Part shown: piece by piece, positions 61,053 through 64,000 of the stretch
Position numbering within the stretch: position 1 is the stretch's first letter
How the letters are laid out: each line of letters opens with the position of its first letter
NCBI RefSeq assembly: GCF_026745355.1
Contig: NC_079205.1
Coordinates: 47,346,027-47,410,026 of the forward strand
Length of the DNA stretch: 64,000 nucleotides
Source of the DNA: Beta vulgaris subsp. vulgaris
Lineage: Eukaryota > Streptophyta > Magnoliopsida > Caryophyllales > Amaranthaceae
Direction: 5' to 3'
Notes under the pieces: model-generated
What the model was told of the DNA's origin: nothing
The model's database searches: none
What the model saw: only the letters and a program-made list of their open reading frames with translations
Program-made: the position numbers and the translations under genes

Positions 61053-63623
61053 ATCATTTCAATATAATCAAAATTACAAAGAGTAGCACTATACTTTGCA
61101 ACAACAATCAAAATAAGATAACCAATGACCACAAAGACTTGCATACAGAAGATACCCACTCATTCCATTGCTTGAATAGGTTTAAATTTGTAAAGGTTCC
61201 TAGAGTTCGCAACATGCCAACTCATTTCATGATTAGAATAGGTTTAAGATTGTAAAGGTTCCTACAAGTTCCAATATACAAGCTTGGATGGAGTATCACC
61301 AGTTGCGAAGTAAAAACGATATTTTATCAAACCTTGGTTCAGTAAGTGCTAGTTCACAGAAATTCTAGAGGTATGGATGTTACTGACCAGTCAGATTTCC
61401 AGGAGTGGAATATATCATATGTCAGAAAGGGCTATATATAGCCTGATATCTACTATTATTATAACCTTCTCTTAATTGTTATGTTAGACAGTGGTTGCAA
61501 ATTAATTTAAGGTGCATCACAAGTCTTCAATTTTGGGCTATGATGTTAGGGACTTTTGCTCGTCAAACATGAGTGTGCTTCTTTGTCGTTATATCTGAAT
61601 ATTTACATTTGACCCAAAAAAAAAATTCAAAAATAAGAACATTTCCTATATATTATACTATATTCCAAACAAAGATCATCTAAAATACTAGTCTAGCACT
61701 AAACATGTAACATCAAGATTATTCTAAAAAAGAAATAACTTAGATGAGAAGAACAAACAAGGAGCAGAGGATATAAAATAACAAATCAGTGGGTTAAATA
61801 TTTAAGTAAAAGAATTGCAGTAGTCGGAAAAGCATTTGCACATGTTTCTCCACCTTGACTAGCTCCATGGAGGGTTATTCATCTCATAAAGCTCACTGGA
61901 GATTAGCTTCACACATAGCTAGCTCTCTCTCTTTCTTCACTCTCACTTTCTACTATAGAAAGTCGCCACCAGACATCCAAGTTCTGATCACCGCGAGCAA
62001 GTCGGCCCACTGTTGCTCATAGTCACGAACTATTATGTCGAAGCTAAACAGCCACCTTTTATCTCCTAAGGCCTCTCCCCCCCCCCCCGGCAATCTACAA
62101 CTTAGAACTGATTCATGAATTTCGAAGTTACAACCTTTTGGGGTGAGGTACGATAAGAGGCTTTAGGTGTAAAAGCCTAACCAAGCAACAAAATGTAACT
62201 CCATTCGACTCTCAATAGTATTACTAAAATCCCCTTTATTGGTCAAGGCTTGTTATAGCTTTTTTAAACTGTTATAATACTCCTTTCCTAGTAATATTTT
62301 AATTTATTACCATCCATATTCAATCCAGATTCGTCGAGGAGAACAGGGCACAAAATTCAGCTGTCCACATGCCAAGGGAAGGCAATGGTGGGATAGGAGG
62401 CTGCTTTTTGTATACCCTTTCCAAGGCTAGATCAATGGCAATGATTACCTAAGCAATAATATAAAAAAAAAAGTAGAAAAAGGATCTGTAATACACCTCC
62501 AAACAGTTGTCTCGTCAAGTATGAAGCCCATTTTCCAAAAACAAACACTCATGAACTATTGATGTGCTTCCCTACTAACATGCAACCTAACCAAACACTT
62601 AAGGCTAAGTTATGAGCCTAATTAAAAGATATCTACACAAATCTCTATTATATAAGACAACACATGGGAGACACCAAAAAATAGAAAAAGGAATAAAAGA
62701 ACAAAAAAAGGAGATAACTACCTGTTTCATTTGAATGAAAAAAAAGGGGGAAAGTAGGACATTCAAATTAAACATCAGTTTTTTGAAAAAACAAAATGTA
62801 AAGACGGTTTTTCTACCCAATTAATTTTATTTTCTACTTCACATGCTATCGCACGCATTGCGTGCATGTAAGACTAGTAGTAAATAAAGAAAGAGTTAGC
62901 AAACTCACTACAATACTTTGGACAGCCTCCATAACTGCCAGTCATTTTCGACTAAAACGTACGGGCAAACCTTTGAAGCTAGACAGTCGCTTCATATCAG
63001 ATAACTGTGACACATTTATGAGCTATTGGCAGAAGAAGAAAACAAGAATGATAGAAGTTCTAGAAGAAAATCTAAGTACCGAATCGCAAATAGTGCTCTA
63101 ATCCATAACATTCTCCAGGAACCCATTACTTCACAAGTTTACACGACCCCTCTCAGATCGCTCACAGCTTTTGGTGGGTCTTTTTCCTGATTAATTTACT
63201 TCCCCGCCTGTTTATTTATAGCTGCTGCAAAAGCTTCTAACCTGGTTAACCCCTGCATTCCCCTCTACTACCTCTGCCATTCCTTACACCCATATGGCAT
63301 ATACTCAACCACTCCCCTCCACCATCACCACCAAGAACCTAGCTCTTGGCCTTTAGTCGTCTAACAACAGAAGGTTGAGTTCAAGGCCCTTGTAAACAAC
63401 AATGCAATGTTGAAAACCAATAAAGGTAGCAACAATAGGGAAACAACAGACGCAGGACAAATATTATTGAACAGGGTGATGATACTTCTGAAGCAGCAAT
63501 CTTTTTGGTGGTGAGAGAAGATCCAGTCGATGGCCGAGGGGTCGAGGAAATAAATAATGGCGTAGGATTTCTACGAGTTCCATTTATTTGATACAGCCAA
63601 ACGATAGTAAAGGTTATGATATA

Positions 63624-63875
63624 CTTCCTCCGTATTTAATTGCACCATTTCACTTTTGGGCACTATTCATCAATCAACTTTGACTATATTCTCTCACCAT
63701 TATTTAAGGAAAAAACATAGTCAAGTGGGATCTTAGATTCATCTCAATGTGAAAATTCCAACTATCAACTTTTTATAATATTTACTCGTACGCAATTAGA
63801 GATATTAATGTTCAAAGAAGCGTGTTAGAGTACGAGAAAAATCAAATGGTGCAACTGAGAAAAATATAAAGGAAG
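63624..63875. mobile_element. Stowaway-like MITE with TA target site
   Basis: Left end CTTCCTCCGTATTTAATTGC and right end CTTCCTTTATATTTTTCTCA in reverse complement, with TA on both sides. The internal GCACCATTT and GGCACTATTCA words are shared with the element at 12829-13086. Confidence 0.72.
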
Positions 63876-64000
63876 TATATAGCACCTCTATGGTTTATCC
63901 AACCAAATAAAACAGGTAATAAAAGGGTTCTGGTTTCGTTCTTTTCTGTTGCTTAATTCTTTTCCCTTCACTCAAGTTGAACCAAAGGGCACCCTTGATC

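Larger units (their letters stand above)
60229..64000 (-). other. MED14 intron or upstream region; no exon found
   Basis: 3.77 kb on the gene side of MED14. No convincing MED14 exon was read on the minus strand. It contains two Stowaway-like MITEs (about 60826-61052 and 63624-63875). If the gene is complete, this is a single intron longer than 3.7 kb. Confidence 0.55.

Noticed and set aside
62900..63060. Possible upstream MED14 exon on the minus strand (QLSDMKRLSSFKG, then AVMEAVQSIV before GTGAGT)
   Set aside because: It contains an in-frame stop, and it does not match the conserved sequence expected directly before FLEDFING in plant MED14.

Overview
The window is nuclear DNA of a flowering plant. 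It is intron-rich and AT-rich, and it is crowded with plant transposon types: Ty1/Copia, a TRIM, LINE-1, CACTA, hAT, Stowaway-like and Harbinger-like elements. Three host genes can be read with consistent splice sites and reading phases. I infer a eudicot, possibly Caryophyllales (spinach/beet/quinoa group), but I cannot fix the species without a search.

Region 1 (1-4.1 kb) holds a LINE tail cut by the window edge, a 244-bp tandem duplication and a complete non-autonomous hAT-like element. Region 2 (4.17-33.39 kb, + strand) is one very large ankyrin-repeat membrane protein gene of the ACD6/ITN1 type. An ordinary gene of this class has one ankyrin block followed by a PGG four-helix membrane domain. 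Here a two-exon ankyrin cassette (exon A phase 0 to 1, exon B phase 1 to 0) is present four times in frame before a single PGG exon. The nine exons give 4845 nt, or 1614 residues. Three of its introns are swollen by nested transposons: a CACTA with a hAT inside it; a three-LTR TRIM array, a CACTA, a Stowaway-like element and a full Copia with two hAT insertions; and a MITE split by a Copia that is itself split by another CACTA.

Region 3 (33.5-51 kb) is transposon territory. It contains a plus-strand Copia 5' fragment joined to a minus-strand Copia RT fragment, a LINE split by a second copy of the 2-kb hAT family, a Copia with two identical LTRs (39.0-43.8 kb), a second LINE lineage with an RNase H domain, and a Harbinger-like element full of CAGTT and ATT repeats. 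Region 4 (51.7-55.0 kb, + strand) is a seven-exon sieve element occlusion (SEO) gene of 690 residues, a phloem protein. Region 5 (56.5 kb to the window end, - strand) carries the last two exons of MED14, the Mediator tail/backbone subunit. Its earlier exons were not found and probably lie beyond 64 kb.

The three genes have no obvious joint function: putative defence or stress signalling at a membrane, phloem sealing, and transcription. Most transposon boundaries given here rest on terminal repeats plus matching target-site duplications read directly from the sequence. Gene functions rest on family knowledge.
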